Shown here piece after piece: positions 1-11,484 of a stretch of 64,000 bases of DNA. The translations under genes were made by a program, and so were the position numbers. Source of the stretch: Carposina sasakii (lineage: Eukaryota; Arthropoda; Insecta; Lepidoptera; Carposinidae); the NCBI GenBank assembly GCA_014607495.2, contig CP053150.1, positions 14,094,495 through 14,158,494 on the forward strand, written 5' to 3'. Position 1 is the stretch's first letter. Each line of letters opens with the position of its first letter. Below the pieces are notes generated by a model, which was not told the DNA's origin, did not search any database, and saw nothing but the letters and a program-made list of their open reading frames with translations.

Positions 1-3000
1 TCTTTTTTAGTAAACAGACTTTGGTTTGCGCCTCAATTGCAAAACCAGTAGGTTGTTCCATGTAAATGCGCTCAGTAAGGTCTCCATTAAGGAAAGCTGT
101 ATTAACGTCAACATGTTCAATGTCCATGTCATTTTCTACACCTATTGCCAAAAGTAAACGTAAGGTACAATGTCTAACGACAGGTGCAAAGGTTTCTTCA
201 AATTCAACACCATATTGTTGGGTAAAGCCCTTTGCAACTAAACGAGCTTTAAATTTTTCAAAGTTACCACTAGGATCAACTTTTTCTTTGAAAACCCATT
301 TGCATTTAATTACGTTACTATCTTTTGGTCGATCTACAAGTTTCCAGACTCCATGTGATATGAGGGAATTATATTCTTCCTGCATAGCCTGTAACCAATC
401 GTTACTTTTCTCAGACTTCATAGCTTGATTGTACGTTCGAGGTTCGTTCCGTCCCATTAAGCCTACTTCAGTGAAATAGTTCATTTCATAATCATCAAAT
501 CGTATGGGAGGACAGCGCGTACGTACAGGTCTAGAGTGTTCAGCTACCTCTAAGTCTGTACTACTATTACTTAATCTATGGTCTGACATAGAACTCATTG
601 GTGCATACTCTATACATTGAGAAACTGGAATATTATTCAATAGTGAATCAGGAGCACCTTGTTCATCAAATGGTATCATTTCATGAATTATAGGTTCATT
701 AATAATGGGATCCTGAATTTCAGAATGAATAGATAAAGTATCTCTTGTAGTGTATTCATCGACGGTAATATCAGGTTCAATAACAATCGGCCGAGGGGCG
801 TTCGCATTACATTTTGAAACTTCAATAGCATTGCTCGAATTATTTGAATTGTCATTCGACTCACTTGTTTTAAATTGAATACCTCTGATAGTTTCTATAA
901 ACTCAATTGAACGAGCTTTTATCATTTTTCTGCCATCAGTTGGATCACCAAGTCTATAACCTTTCGAATGATCACAATATCCTAACATGATGTAAGGTTT
1001 TGATTTGGGATCAAGCTTTGTACGTTGACATTGCGGAGTGAGGGCGTATGCTGTACAACCAAAGACTCTAAGGTGACTAAGGTTTACTTTACAACCAGTC
1101 CAGAGTTCTTCAGGAGTAGCACCTTTTAAAGCAGTAGTTGGACTACGGTTCTTTAAATAGCAAGCAGTATTGGCTGCTTCAGCCCAATATTTTCTTCCTA
1201 AACCAGCGTCTTGCAACATTGCTCTAGCTTTTTCCATTAAAGTTCTGTTTAGACGTTCACTTACGCCATTTTGTTGGGGTGTATGTGGAACAGTGGTTTC
1301 GTGGATGATACCGCAATGCTTAAAATAATTAGCGAAACCTTTGTTACAATATTCTGTGCCGTTATCACTTCTAACACGCTTGATCTTAAGATCGGTTTGA
1401 TTTTCAACAATATTTTTGAATTCGATAAAAGTATTCAAAACAGTAGTTTGATCTTTGCGATCTAGAAAATAAATAAACGATTTTCGCGTAAAATCATCAG
1501 TGAAAGTGATAAAATAACGACTACCACTCCAACTATTGACAGACATGGGTCCACAAATATCGGTATGGATTAAATCCAATTTTGTCACGCTTCTATGAGC
1601 CTGTCCATGGGGAAAAGATTTACTCTTTTGTTTTCCTTCAATGCACGGAGAACAAGAATTCAGTTTTCCATTTGGAAAATTAATACCGCGGGCTAAAGAA
1701 TCACGAAGGGTTAACATACCTTTAAAACTTAAATGTCCTAGGCGACGATGCCAAAGCTCCAACAAATCAGTGCTGGATACAAAAGCTTTACCTTCAGTTG
1801 ATGTCTTATGCTCATGGTCGTTTAATAAAGTTGAGTTACATTCCTCTTTTTGATCAATTTTATATATACCGCCCACATTGGTAGCTTGCAGCTCACAGAA
1901 ATCAGTAACGGACACACTATCCCTCCTGTAAACATTACATTTATTAATATCAAATACTAAAACGTAACCTTTTGCTGCCACTTTACTTACAGACAAAAGA
2001 TTCGCTGCTACTTTTGGTACATACAAAGCATCAGTAACAACTTTAACATTATTGTTATGTAACGTCATATTTACATTGCCTACACCTTCGCTATACATCG
2101 TATCACTATTAGCAGTAGTAATTTGAGATTTAACGCCAGAAGAATAATTTAACAACCAATCCTTTCGATTAGTCATATGACTTGTGCAACCTGAATCTAA
2201 AATCCAGCTATCACGATCACAAACATTGCTAACTAAGGCAGTCTCAGTTGAAAATAAAGAAGCATTAATTCCCTTTTTAGATGATGAAGCATCTTGAGTT
2301 GAATCATTGTTTATATTCTTCTTTTTAATCTTCTTCAACTTCGGACATCTAGGCTTGATATGCCCTTTTGCATGACAGTTGTGACAGATAGGAACAAATT
2401 TATTCTTTGCCATTAGAATCTTTTCGGATGGTTCCAAATTTGAAAATGACGACTGTTTCTTGAATTCACTTTGAATTAATTGACATTTCACAAAATCTGA
2501 AGTCAGCTTTGTGTTTGAAGCTTCCATTGCGATAATCAATGGATCAAACTCAGTTGGCAAGCCAATTAACATCAATTCTGCCAATTCTTCGTCATCAATA
2601 ATGCAGCCAATGTCGGTTAATTCTTGCGTTACGGAAATAATATTTCCAAGATAATGATCCATACAATCATATTCTTCATATTTAATTTGAGCCAATTTTC
2701 TCTTCAATGAAAGTCTACGACTTATGCCAGCATTCTCATAGGCTGATTTTAAGTAATTCCACGCTTCAAAAGCTGTCTTTGCATTTTTGACGTGAGGATA
2801 GCAGATGGGTTGAATATTCAAACAAATCTTTGCATAGGCTTTTTGGTCTTTTGTGGGATACATAGTCACATCACCAGTTCCATTAGCAAATTCCCATAAG
2901 CCATTGTCTATTAATAACAACTTCATTTGAAATTTCCAAGTGCCATAATTATTTACTCCTTCTAATTTACCGATGGACATATTAGAACCGGTACTTACTA

Positions 3001-3049
3001 TGAGATTCTTTAACGAAATATTTTCCATTGAGCCGTTTTCAACCATCAT
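1..3049 (-). CDS. Ty1/copia retrotransposon Gag-Pol polyprotein (3' part outside window)
   Basis: One open frame of about 1016 codons starts at the ATG at 3047-3049 and is still open at base 1. The frame read at the start and at the left edge is the same. Order of parts: Gag; a CCHC zinc knuckle (CHNCHAKGHIKPRC, about residue 221); an aspartic protease motif (LDSGCTSHM, about 283); the GAG-pre-integrase motif LWHRRLGHLSF (about 435) with its paired cysteines CSPC; an integrase core with HTDICGP, VRSDNGTEY and TPQQNGVSERLNRT; then the start of reverse transcriptase with KARLVAKGF and FAPVV. Protease before integrase before RT is the copia order. The RT active site, RNase H and 3' LTR lie beyond the left edge. 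The intact frame suggests a recent insertion. It is transcribed away from mRpS31. I did not check every codon for compensating frameshifts. Confidence 0.93.
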   Translation of the reverse strand, partial: MMVENGSMENISLKNLIVSTGSNMSIGKLEGVNNYGTWKFQMKLLLIDNGLWEFANGTGDVTMYPTKDQKAYAKICLNIQPICYPHVKNAKTAFEAWNYLKSAYENAGISRRLSLKRKLAQIKYEEYDCMDHYLGNIISVTQELTDIGCIIDDEELAELMLIGLPTEFDPLIIAMEASNTKLTSDFVKCQLIQSEFKKQSSFSNLEPSEKILMAKNKFVPICHNCHAKGHIKPRCPKLKKIKKKNINNDSTQDASSSKKGINASLFSTETALVSNVCDRDSWILDSGCTSHMTNRKDWLLNYSSGVKSQITTANSDTMYSEGVGNVNMTLHNNNVKVVTDALYVPKVAANLLSVSKVAAKGYVLVFDINKCNVYRRDSVSVTDFCELQATNVGGIYKIDQKEECNSTLLNDHEHKTSTEGKAFVSSTDLLELWHRRLGHLSFKGMLTLRDSLARGINFPNGKLNSCSPCIEGKQKSKSFPHGQAHRSVTKLDLIHTDICGPMSVNSWSGSRYFITFTDDFTRKSFIYFLDRKDQTTVLNTFIEFKNIVENQTDLKIKRVRSDNGTEYCNKGFANYFKHCGIIHETTVPHTPQQNGVSERLNRTLMEKARAMLQDAGLGRKYWAEAANTACYLKNRSPTTALKGATPEELWTGCKVNLSHLRVFGCTAYALTPQCQRTKLDPKSKPYIMLGYCDHSKGYRLGDPTDGRKMIKARSIEFIETIRGIQFKTSESNDNSNNSSNAIEVSKCNANAPRPIVIEPDITVDEYTTRDTLSIHSEIQDPIINEPIIHEMIPFDEQGAPDSLLNNIPVSQCIEYAPMSSMSDHRLSNSSTDLEVAEHSRPVRTRCPPIRFDDYEMNYFTEVGLMGRNEPRTYNQAMKSEKSNDWLQAMQEEYNSLISHGVWKLVDRPKDSNVIKCKWVFKEKVDPSGNFEKFKARLVAKGFTQQYGVEFEETFAPVVRHCTLRLLLAIGVENDMDIEHVDVNTAFLNGDLTERIYMEQPTGFAIEAQTKVCLLKK

Positions 3050-3128
3050 GTAAAATAATATTTTACAATAGTATTTACTCACAAATATACACTGGCAATA
3101 ATGTTCACTGAATTTGCGGTTATTATTA

Positions 3129-3139
3129 GCCCATAACCA
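3129..3139 (-). other. Primer-binding site of the copia element
   Basis: On the minus strand the LTR end is followed by TTGGTTATGGGC. This resembles the copia-type primer site, which pairs with an internal (anticodon-side) part of initiator-methionine tRNA rather than its 3' end. It lies about 80 nt upstream of the Gag start. The match is to the known copia mechanism, recalled rather than searched. Confidence 0.65.
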
Positions 3140-3140
3140 A

Positions 3141-3311
3141 TGTTAGTACAATGAATAACAATAATATAACCGTCTCAAAACATTTATTGTTTTCTGTAAA
3201 AAACTCAAATAAATATATTTGTTCAAGTGACAAATTGACACACAAAGGAACATGCCACAAAAAAAACATTTTGAATTTATAAAACCTAAGTGATTGTAAG
3301 AGGTTTTAACA
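3141..3311 (-). repeat. Probable 5' LTR of the copia element
   Basis: Directly beside the primer-binding site, the segment runs TGTTAGTACA...TTTTAACA on the plus strand, so it begins TG and ends CA with short inverted ends (TGTTA/TAACA). About 171 bp is short but within the range for copia LTRs. The outer boundary is inferred: the partner LTR lies outside the window, so neither LTR identity nor the target-site duplication could be compared. It ends about 257 bp upstream of the mRpS31 start codon. Confidence 0.5.
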
Positions 3312-3567
3312 AGGATTTTCCCGACATTTCCATTCACCATCGATATTTATCTTTATCATCCATCAAAAATTCAGAAATCATTTGCAAAAGACAATGGCTG
3401 TATGGGCATAGTTCCCCTTGCCTTTCCTTCGGGATAAACTAAACAAAAAATTAAAAAAATATATAACCTCAAAAACAAAACTGAACAAAACATCAAGAAA
3501 TCCTTGGATTTTTATTATATTTTATCAATAAAAACCACTATAAAACACATAATAATCAAGTGCAATT

Positions 3568-6500
3568 ATGTTATCAAGGTATTTTTTAATATAGTAACCA
3601 GTAGATTATCCTTTAGATAGATTTTGTATACATATGTATATACGGCCGTTTCGTTTCATTTGGTCAGTCAAACGGTCAAAAGTATGTTAATATTATATCC
3701 ACTAGTGTACATGCTTTCCTTACTTCCCATGTGAATTGAATCATGTAATATCCCAGTCCCAGGATAAAATGTATTTCACTCATAGTACCTGTTTTTCTAT
3801 TTTTACTACTTACAAAATACTGTAATGTATGCAGGTCCAAACTCCCTTTTCTCCATAAACTAAGTAGAGATGCTAACGCATGTTTTCTTTCTTTTCATAA
3901 TTAAACTTTAATTTACATACATTCATATACCTACACACGGCTGTGTTTCCAGAATGGGGTAACTAGAACTGCAGGATCATATGGAGATCCCACAGCCAGG
4001 TTAAGCATAGCGGGGACAGATTTGCGTTGTAGTAACAATTTGCTAGTTTATAGCCTTAATTTCGTGTACTTTTTACACTGGGATAATGTAAAAAGTACAT
4101 CACTTATCTTACTCATTGTTAATGTGGCTTTTGTCTGGTCAAAGGAATTTAAAATGGGTCCTATTGTTCCTGAGATAGCTTCCTAGAACCATACATGCTT
4201 GCTTTTATACTATACCTATTTATAACATTGGATATTTATAAACCTTCAGTCTAATAATTATGCTTTTTTTGCTTTTCACAGCAGACTCAGATTCGGGCGA
4301 AATGTCAGGGTATTTGTGAGATTCTTAGCTGATAAACCATCTGATAATGATCCCAAAGTGGTGGGAAATGAGATTAAGGCAGGAAAAGAAAAGAAGTTAG
4401 AATCCAGTACTGAAAAAATTCAAAACCTGTTAAAAAGTATGATGACTGAACCAAAAATAATTGAAAGTGAATATAAAGACAAAGTGGTCACAGCACCAAG
4501 AAGAAGTAAACAACAAAGAGTTGATGTTCAAGTTAAAACAGAAAAAATTGGTAAGAACAGATAGAAAGGTGTTATCAACCTAACTGAGTTAATTCTGTTT
4601 AAATTGATTTCTTAAATTAGTATTTTGATGATTGTATTTTTACACATATACACAATACTATAATGTTGAATAATACTTAACATACACATATTTCATTATT
4701 AATACAGTTTTATCATTTACTTCTGTCACAGATTACACTTATATACTTGGTTGGGGTAATCTTTTTCTTGAAAAAAAAAAATTTTTTTTCAGAGGACAGT
4801 ATAACTAAAGCAGCAAGTGAAGTTGCCCAAGCTCTGGGTGGCGATGTAAAGCAGACAGAATCAGAACTGCTCTCCAAAGTACTTGGGAAAATAAACCAAT
4901 CCTCCACAAGTCTTAGGTAAATATATTACATACTAATGGACGCCCGCAACTCCGTCCGGGTGGACTACAGAAAAAACAAAATGTTGAAATTATCCGGGAT
5001 CAAAAATAGTCTTTATGTTAAGTGGGACCTGTCACAATATATTTCTGAAAACTGCATCGAAATCGGTTCAGCCTTTTCTGAGATTAGTGTGCACAAACAT
5101 AGATCCATTACAATTTTATTATATCTATAGATAGGTGAAGATAGAATAGATATTTGGTACCAAATTGTGTGATGTCAAACTGTATGGTCCAATTTTTTTT
5201 TTGTTTATAATTTTTAATTTTGCTTAAATAATTTAATTATGTAATTAATTACATTACAAAATATTCATCATTAAAATGGAAATCACCATTAAAGTAATTT
5301 TTTCAACTGTCTGTGTCTAAATAAAAAACCTCTGCCAACTTCTTTCAGTGACCTCATAATTGGCATGAAAGTGGACCGCTCAAGGGACAGTGAGGAGGTG
5401 ATGCCCAGGGAAACAAGGGGACAACAGGTAAAGCGGATCGTGAGCCAAGCCAAGCCACAGCCTCAAAGGACGACTGCACCCCTGGGTCAGAAGAGTTTTA
5501 ACCAAGTTCAAAGAAAGAGGTAAGTTTATTATTACTTAAGCCGCATGGTGCCGGCAGAGTAGAGTTGGTACCACACCTGCCTACCCGTGGGTATCGTACG
5601 AGGCGATTAAGGGTTTCTGGAAGGTGGCCAGCAACGCCTCCCGTGCTGACAACATAGTCCAAAAATCACACTGCGGTCACCAACCCGCCTGCCCAGCGTG
5701 GTGACTATGGCCAAAACCCCCCTGTGGCAGTAGCCTTATGGCGTGCTCTGGGGAGGCCTACGTCCAGCAGTGGACTGCAATAGGCTGAAAAAGAAGAAGA
5801 CTTAAACACAAATTACTTTGCTTGTGTCACAAATGTGACCTAGGTGACCCATATCACAGGGCTATTCTTATAACTTTGGTCAGGATATTATTTTATCCCT
5901 GTACTTGTTATTATTTTAAATTATTTCTTTCAGTGTTACACCACCAATGACAGTAGACATCTTTGGAGGTCCTGTGTTGAGTATTTTCAAGAAAACTGAA
6001 CCCAACTATGGAACCAAGTTAGATGTTTGGGATAATCTTCAGGAGAGAGAACTTACACTGGCCACCTCACAACCTCCTGCCAATTACTTCCAGAAGATGA
6101 TTCTGTGGACTGAGCAGGGAAAAGTCTGGAAGTTCCCTCTAGATAATGAACAAGGTAACCTTCTTATTAAATAAAATTATATGACCCAATAATTGTATTG
6201 TGTTAGGAAACTTAATTTTTTTTCTTACATAACACCAAGTGTCAATACACATTTTATGTAAAAAGTCTTAGATAACTCTAAATTATCACCTCCACATTTT
6301 TGTACAGCTACTATTTAATACATATACCTTTCAGGAATTGAGGAAGAGCAAAATGTTCACTTCTCTGAGCACATTTTCCTGGAAAATCATATTGAACACT
6401 GGTGTCCAAAGAAGGGGCCAATAAGGCACTTTATGGAGCTTGTATGTGTTGGATTGTCAAAGAATGCCTTCTATACTGTACAGGAGAAGAGAGACCATAT

Positions 6501-6600
6501 TGCCTGGTACAGGGAATATTTTGAATCAAAGAAATCATTACTCAATGAAATAGGTGTGTGGGACAATGTTAAACCAACTAGCTCTGAAGTTTCTGCATGA
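3568..6600 (+). CDS. mRpS31: Mitochondrial small ribosomal subunit protein mS31 (MRPS31)
   Basis: Six coding exons: 3568-3578, 4282-4550, 4793-4916, 5349-5519, 5934-6154 and 6335-6600, 1062 nt or 353 residues, with GT/AG at each junction and matching phases. The protein is a metazoan-specific part of the mitoribosomal small subunit. The conserved C-terminus is diagnostic: HIEHWCPKKGPIRHFMELV followed by GLSKNAFYTVQEKRDHIAWY, ending SSEVSA. The N-terminus MLSSRLRFGRNVRVF is arginine-rich and lacks acidic residues, as expected of a matrix-targeting sequence. The 11-nt coding part of exon 1 (ATGTTATCAAG, donor GTATTT) is inferred from phase and is the least certain part; exons 2-6 are firm. Length fits the family (human about 395). 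Intron 1 holds a dispersed repeat, intron 3 a repeat resembling a transposon end, and intron 4 a LINE-tail-like insertion. Confidence 0.9.
3937..4056 (+). repeat. Dispersed repeat A, copy 1 (mRpS31 intron 1)
   Basis: Shares a common core with copies near 9.4, 14.4, 44.9, 58.3, 60.4 and 63.7 kb: a cacggctgtgtt start, then ATGGGGTA, AGAACTGCAGGATC, GATCCCACAGCC and AGCGGGG. The family looks like a short non-autonomous element or LINE fragment. I saw no tRNA-like head in this copy. Confidence 0.75.
4934..5150 (+). repeat. Dispersed repeat F, copy 1
   Basis: Begins TGGACGCCCGCAACTCCGTC and shares with 27648-28035 the blocks AAATTATCCGGGAT and TTAAGTGGGACCTGTCACAA. It ends near a run of tatctatagatag. 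It sits in an intron of mRpS31. This style of repeat, resembling Helitron or RTE ends, is common in Lepidoptera; the class is not certain. Confidence 0.65.
5539..5800 (+). repeat. Dispersed repeat B, copy 1 (LINE-tail-like)
   Basis: Runs from CCGCATGGTGCCGGCAG to a purine-rich tail after GCAGTGGACTGCAATAGGCT, with ACTTAA on both sides as a probable target-site duplication. Poly-purine tail plus duplication indicates retroposition. Related copies lie at 36672 and 56757. It occupies most of mRpS31 intron 4. Confidence 0.75.
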
Positions 6601-6643
6601 TATGTAGATGTACTTGTTATGTAATATAGATAATTTAAGTTTA

Positions 6644-6649
6644 AATAAA
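6644..6649 (+). terminator. mRpS31: Polyadenylation signal of mRpS31
   Basis: AATAAA lies 44 nt after the TGA stop, with no other canonical signal nearer. This makes a very short 3' UTR, and the next transposon begins at 6700. Confidence 0.7.
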
Positions 6650-6699
6650 TAGTTGTGCATAGCATATAGCAAAGTTTAAACGTTAATATGTAATGACAT

Positions 6700-7035
6700 T
6701 GGGAGTTTTTCCACTAGACGACACGACAACGACTTCGGGCGTTTTTCACTAGATGACCCCCATTTGGCCCCCATACTCAAGGCCGGCCCGCCCATACGGC
6801 GAACGGAGCAGTCGCTCCAGGCGCCAAATCCTTGAGGGCGGCTAAATTAGGCGCCTAGGTAGTATATATTATTAGGATCAAACAGGAGAGCCGCCATAAT
6901 TAGATCTCGCTCCATTTCAAAATTTACTTCGGGCCGGCGCTGCCCATACTACCTATAAATGACAAAATGTCGTGGTCGTGTCGTCTAGTGGAAAATGGAG
7001 CCATTCTATCTAAAATACTAGTGGAAAAACGCCCA
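6700..7035. mobile_element. MITE with 18-bp terminal inverted repeats
   Basis: The left end TGGGAGTTTTTCCACTAG and right end CTAGTGGAAAAACGCCCA are inverted repeats with one mismatch. Just inside lies a second inverted pair, CTAGACGACACGACAACGAC against its complement near 6982-7000. The GC-rich centre contains no open frame. A target duplication is not clear. Confidence 0.8.
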
Positions 7036-9370
7036 TTTGACTTTGTGCTAATACATTAAATAAAATCCTAATATAAGAACCTACATAAAACTGGCTTCCG
7101 GATTGACGTGCCGGTATTATAATCCGTATCTCGGCCATGATGGAACTTTTCACAGGAACGTATCATCGCCATAAAGACGACTCTTTGCGTTCATGCGGCC
7201 TCTATATGGCGGCACTGCTATCCTAGGAAATGCATCATTCGCATACGCATTCTAAATAAATCTCCAATGATGTCATAGACGTGCTTACTTCACACTTTAT
7301 CGTAGTGCATATTGTGATCAGAGACGTGCTCAAAATATTGTGCTGTGCACCATAAAGTTATGGTTTCCTAGAATAGCTTTGACGTCATATATCGATCATG
7401 AGGAACTATTCACATGTACCTAAGCACCGTAACGACGTTTTTTTGTCATCCGATGGACCAGGGAATTGGAAATAGGTAACTCCATTTCTATGGTAGGTAC
7501 GGATGTTATATGGTAGTAGCACTATCCTGAAATCAAGGTTTTTTTAATACCCAAAGATCTAAAAAATCTAGTTAAAATGTTTAAAAATTTACATAATTAT
7601 CCGCCAAAAAGTTCTTCCTAGCCTGGCCCTTAAATCTTGACCCTTAACCCAGACTTAAATCGACCGTAACAAACGTGGCGCATCGTTGTAATCAGGTTGT
7701 AATCATTTTGTTTTATCAATCAGAGATTTGGGGGGAACCCTTCACCATGTTGTAAAAAATAATAAAAGCAGTGAAATACTCATTACTTCATTTTATTGCA
7801 CCTATGGAAGTACACTTCGTTCTAATTTTCGTTGCATCATTTACATCATGAGGACTAATAAAATTACACATACAAATCATATGTATAAACATATGTAAGA
7901 CATTCAGTTATATTTGTATAGTTCATAGGCAAATCTTATTTACAAGGTGGTACTCTAGTGTCGGTAATGACCTTTATTCATTACATTTTCAACATAAAAT
8001 AATAGAAATGTGACAAAATGCCGATATCTCGAAGGCCAATCAACGCTAACCTAAACTGAAAATAACTATGTCAAATCCATTGTTAATGACGGTTAAATCG
8101 ACGGTCAACATCAATAGGTGAATAGCGTTCGAGTAACTGGCGGGATGTTAATTATGTACATGAGGCAAGCACGAACTTCTCGATAGTCCATAACTGTCAT
8201 ACATCGCAACATCATCCAACTGTCATCGCAAAGATTTCGATTCTTCGATAGCGATACAGCTTTCGGCGCGTAAAAAGGTTCGTGCTTACCCTAGATTTTC
8301 GTCACATCATGAGGTATACAATACAAACCTACACAGTATTCGAGTACCGACGGAATGTATAGTTATAGTTCAGGAATATGAAATATGGAAGTTAATCCTA
8401 TCTTTGATACAAGTTTGCCCATCTTAGCATAACAGTAGTCTCTGGTTCATACAAAACCCAAAACAAATGCCGTTAAATGTGAAAGATTTTCTTAATATGT
8501 GGCTATTTATAATCACCATAAAAGCATCTTTGATGTCGATATGACAAACTGGATGTTTCCTATAATTTTAGTTTACAAATACCCAACATTAGGCGTTTCA
8601 TAAAAACAAGGAACTTGTTATATCTAAGTACATATTCTTACATTAAACATCGTATACTTTATAAGCCTCCAAAAGGTTCCAAACAAAAAGCTACAAAAAT
8701 AAATGTATTTAAAAAAATCACTTGTACAACTTGTGCGTCTGTCTATGTACACGTTCAAGTATCAAAAGTTACCTCTATAGGAGCTTAAAATGGAATGTCA
8801 TTATTTTGCACTTTCTATATACTTAACAAAATACGAACGACATAAATAATACGACATAAGTACCTAACTTTGAAAACGTTCTGATGTGTCCGGTTATACT
8901 ATCTTTGTACCTATTTTTGTTCTATTTATTTAAATGCATTAATCAAAGTTATTGAGGAGATATAAAGAGAGTTGTATAAAAAACAAGAGAAAGTTAATTT
9001 CTTTTTTTTGTTAGAGATGATCCGTTGTACACATATAACGTTAGAAATGTCACATATTGTTATAAATTTATCGATTCATTCATAATAAAAACGCTTATAA
9101 CGAAACGGTATATACATAACACCGCGTCAAAATTGTAATTTCTCGATTTTAATACCATAAAACATAATAACGGCTAAAATCAACTCGTTTAGAACAGTAG
9201 AGCAGTACATTGGAGAAACAATCAACAGACAAGAGAGGAAGACAGAGAGGGAAGTAAAACTTAACGCTAGCTGCTAAACAAGGCGTGATATGTCTCACGG
9301 AATAAACTACACTCATCCTCCTAGATAGCACAATAATGCTCACTCGCACCAAATGCTTTAATCTCGGATA
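7036..9370. other. AT-rich non-coding stretch, no gene seen
   Basis: No coding exon with a plausible frame was found on either strand. On the minus strand an AATAAA lies at about 7793 (plus-strand ttttattgcacc). The stretch could include 3' UTR of the minus-strand epimerase gene, but repeats lie in between and I could not confirm it. It contains repeat H at 8160. Confidence 0.4.
8160..8297. repeat. Dispersed repeat H, copy 1
   Basis: The segment from GGCAAGCACGAACTTCTCGA to GGTTCGTGCTTACCC has loosely inverted ends (GCACGAAC/GTTCGTGC). It matches 15241-15356 in CTCGATAGTC, ACTGTCA and CGCGTAAAAAG. Probable small MITE. Confidence 0.6.
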
Positions 9371-9381
9371 TTTTTAACATC

Positions 9382-9500
9382 CAGCAACTTGTCACTGATC
9401 TACATCTGTCGCCGCTGTGGTAAACGTGGCTGTGGGATCTCTTCTATGATCCTGCAGTTCTAGCTATTACGGGAACACAGGCGTGTGTCTATGTATGTAT
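9382..9500 (-). repeat. Dispersed repeat A, copy 2
   Basis: Reverse orientation copy of the family at 3937: CAGCAACTTGTCACTGATC, then AAACGTGGCTGTGGGATCTC, ATCCTGCAGTTCT and GGGAACACAG, followed by TATGTATGTATG. Confidence 0.75.
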
Positions 9501-10551
9501 GTATTTTTGACCCCTATTAGCACACATGCTTATTCTTGGGTAGGTATAAAAACTAAAATACGCAGCCATATTAGAAGCTACTTAATATTTTTTTTAAAGA
9601 CTTGGTGGAAGTGAGATGTAGGTATATTTTACAAATTACGCACACTATACATGTACAGATCGTAGTTCACTATGTTTTCTTTGTTCCTGCTTGATAAAGG
9701 TAGGTTCTACTTTGTTATGAACAATTTCAAGTTGGCACGATACACACTGCAGTTAGAAACTTTTCAATAATATTAAAAGTATGTAGTTATAATTGACAAT
9801 AGTCAGGTGTTTTTTTTTTAATAAAAGGTAGCTGTCATGATTATAAAAATGGCGAAGACGCTACAGATATGCCTAGTTACAAACACCTTAATTAATCATT
9901 TAATAATATGTATTTAGTTGAACCATAAGGAAACTAAAAAATTAGGAACATATTAATTTAACCGAAACTTCTAAATTTGTCAAAAAACATATAGAGGAAT
10001 TTTATACTATACAGAACAGGACGTAAAAACTTGAATGAAGAAACATGTAAACGTAATTTAAACTCAAAATTGAAATTGAGTTAAACGTAATTCAATGGGA
10101 CAAAATCTTAATTAAATTATGCATATCAATAGTGATCTTAACATTGTAGGGACGGCTCTATCAGACGTCCCCTACTAAGGTATTGTCTCGATGAATGCAA
10201 GCTACAAGTGGACACATCTCGAGTGGACGGCTGCGGTCGGTCGGTGGCGCCCTCTGGTTACATAACCTGGAATTAAGGACAATTTATGTCAATAGGATCA
10301 AAATAAGGAAATTATAAAAGGTACATTTTAAATGTCACATTGTAGAGCAACATTTCGTTTTCAAAATTATTTGACCGACAAATTCAGAAATCATTCTACT
10401 TATGACGATTGCTGTACGGACAGTTTCCTCTAACTTTCCTTCGGGATAAACTAAAAAAAGGAAAGTTTCTACAATGGAGACGATTCAAAATTCAAAATCA
10501 TTTATTCGACATGCAAGCATTAACAACTTGTTTGTCGATTGTCTAATTATA

Positions 10552-10928
10552 CAGGGTGATTTTTGGTCGTCAACGTTCCCGAAAACTACGGAATCTCTTC
10601 ATCATCACGATCATTTTTCTCCATGGAAGCATACCTGGGAAGTGTCTGGTTTCCAAAATATTAGGATCCAAAGTTGAGTAAATAGACTGCGTTTTTCTGC
10701 ATAAATACACATAGACGCGTGTAGCAAGATTTTTTCACGAGAAATAATTTACATCTGTCTATAAAAAAACTAACATAAATACTAGACACTATAAATTTAG
10801 CCCGATCAAGTAATTAAATTTTTTTTCAAAAAAATTAAAAAAATTCCCAGCATTATTTTTGGCATAAACTTACTTTATTTGATGTATAGAGTACGTACCC
10901 TTCGTTAAGGGTGGCCACGAAAAAACAA
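10552..10928. mobile_element. MITE C, copy 1 (uninterrupted version)
   Basis: Starts CAGGGTGATTTTTGGTCGTC after TATA and runs to GGGTGGCCACGAAAAA. It is colinear with 44401-44842, including AAAATATTAGG and TAGACTGCGTTTTTCTGCAT. Its right end is degraded compared with the other copy. At 10790 it reads straight through the point where copy 2 carries a SINE, so it serves as the empty site. Confidence 0.8.
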
Positions 10929-11484
10929 AAAAATCGGAAAGCTTTTGCTTTGGCAACGGTCACCACCCCAAGGTGCGATTTCATTACGGTCTGTCAGGCA
11001 TAAGTTAGCGATTCGGGGCTTAATAGCCACCAACGTGGAGCTAATAAGAGTTAAGGTCGCCTAAAGACGAAATCCAGGAGAGCTGCTACACAGTTCTCCT
11101 TTATGGCAAAACCAACATTAGGTCTGACACACCGAATGATTCTACTATTACTGTTACACTATTTCAGTGAAGTGTCATTGCTTGGAAGAAGATATAGCAA
11201 GAAAACTCCCAGCGACAGTCAAAACTAAGTAACATATTAACAAAAGATGAACAAAAGAACAAAAGATGCGATTTTTCACATACTTAAGAGAAGTATCGAC
11301 GGGAAAAGCTAGAAGGACCTAAACTTAAGATTAGTCCTACCTCTCCCTTTCTGTCGCAGCCATTTATGTTAAGAATATAGAGGGACAGACCTGACTAAGT
11401 TTAAGTTTACGTCGTGTGAGTAGTCAGAATCGACCATATTATCAGCCTACGGCTTCAGCTGCATTTCTAAACAGGTGGGCTGAT

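Noticed and set aside
66..1853. Plus-strand open frames across the left edge
   Set aside because: They are antisense to the continuous copia pol frame on the minus strand.
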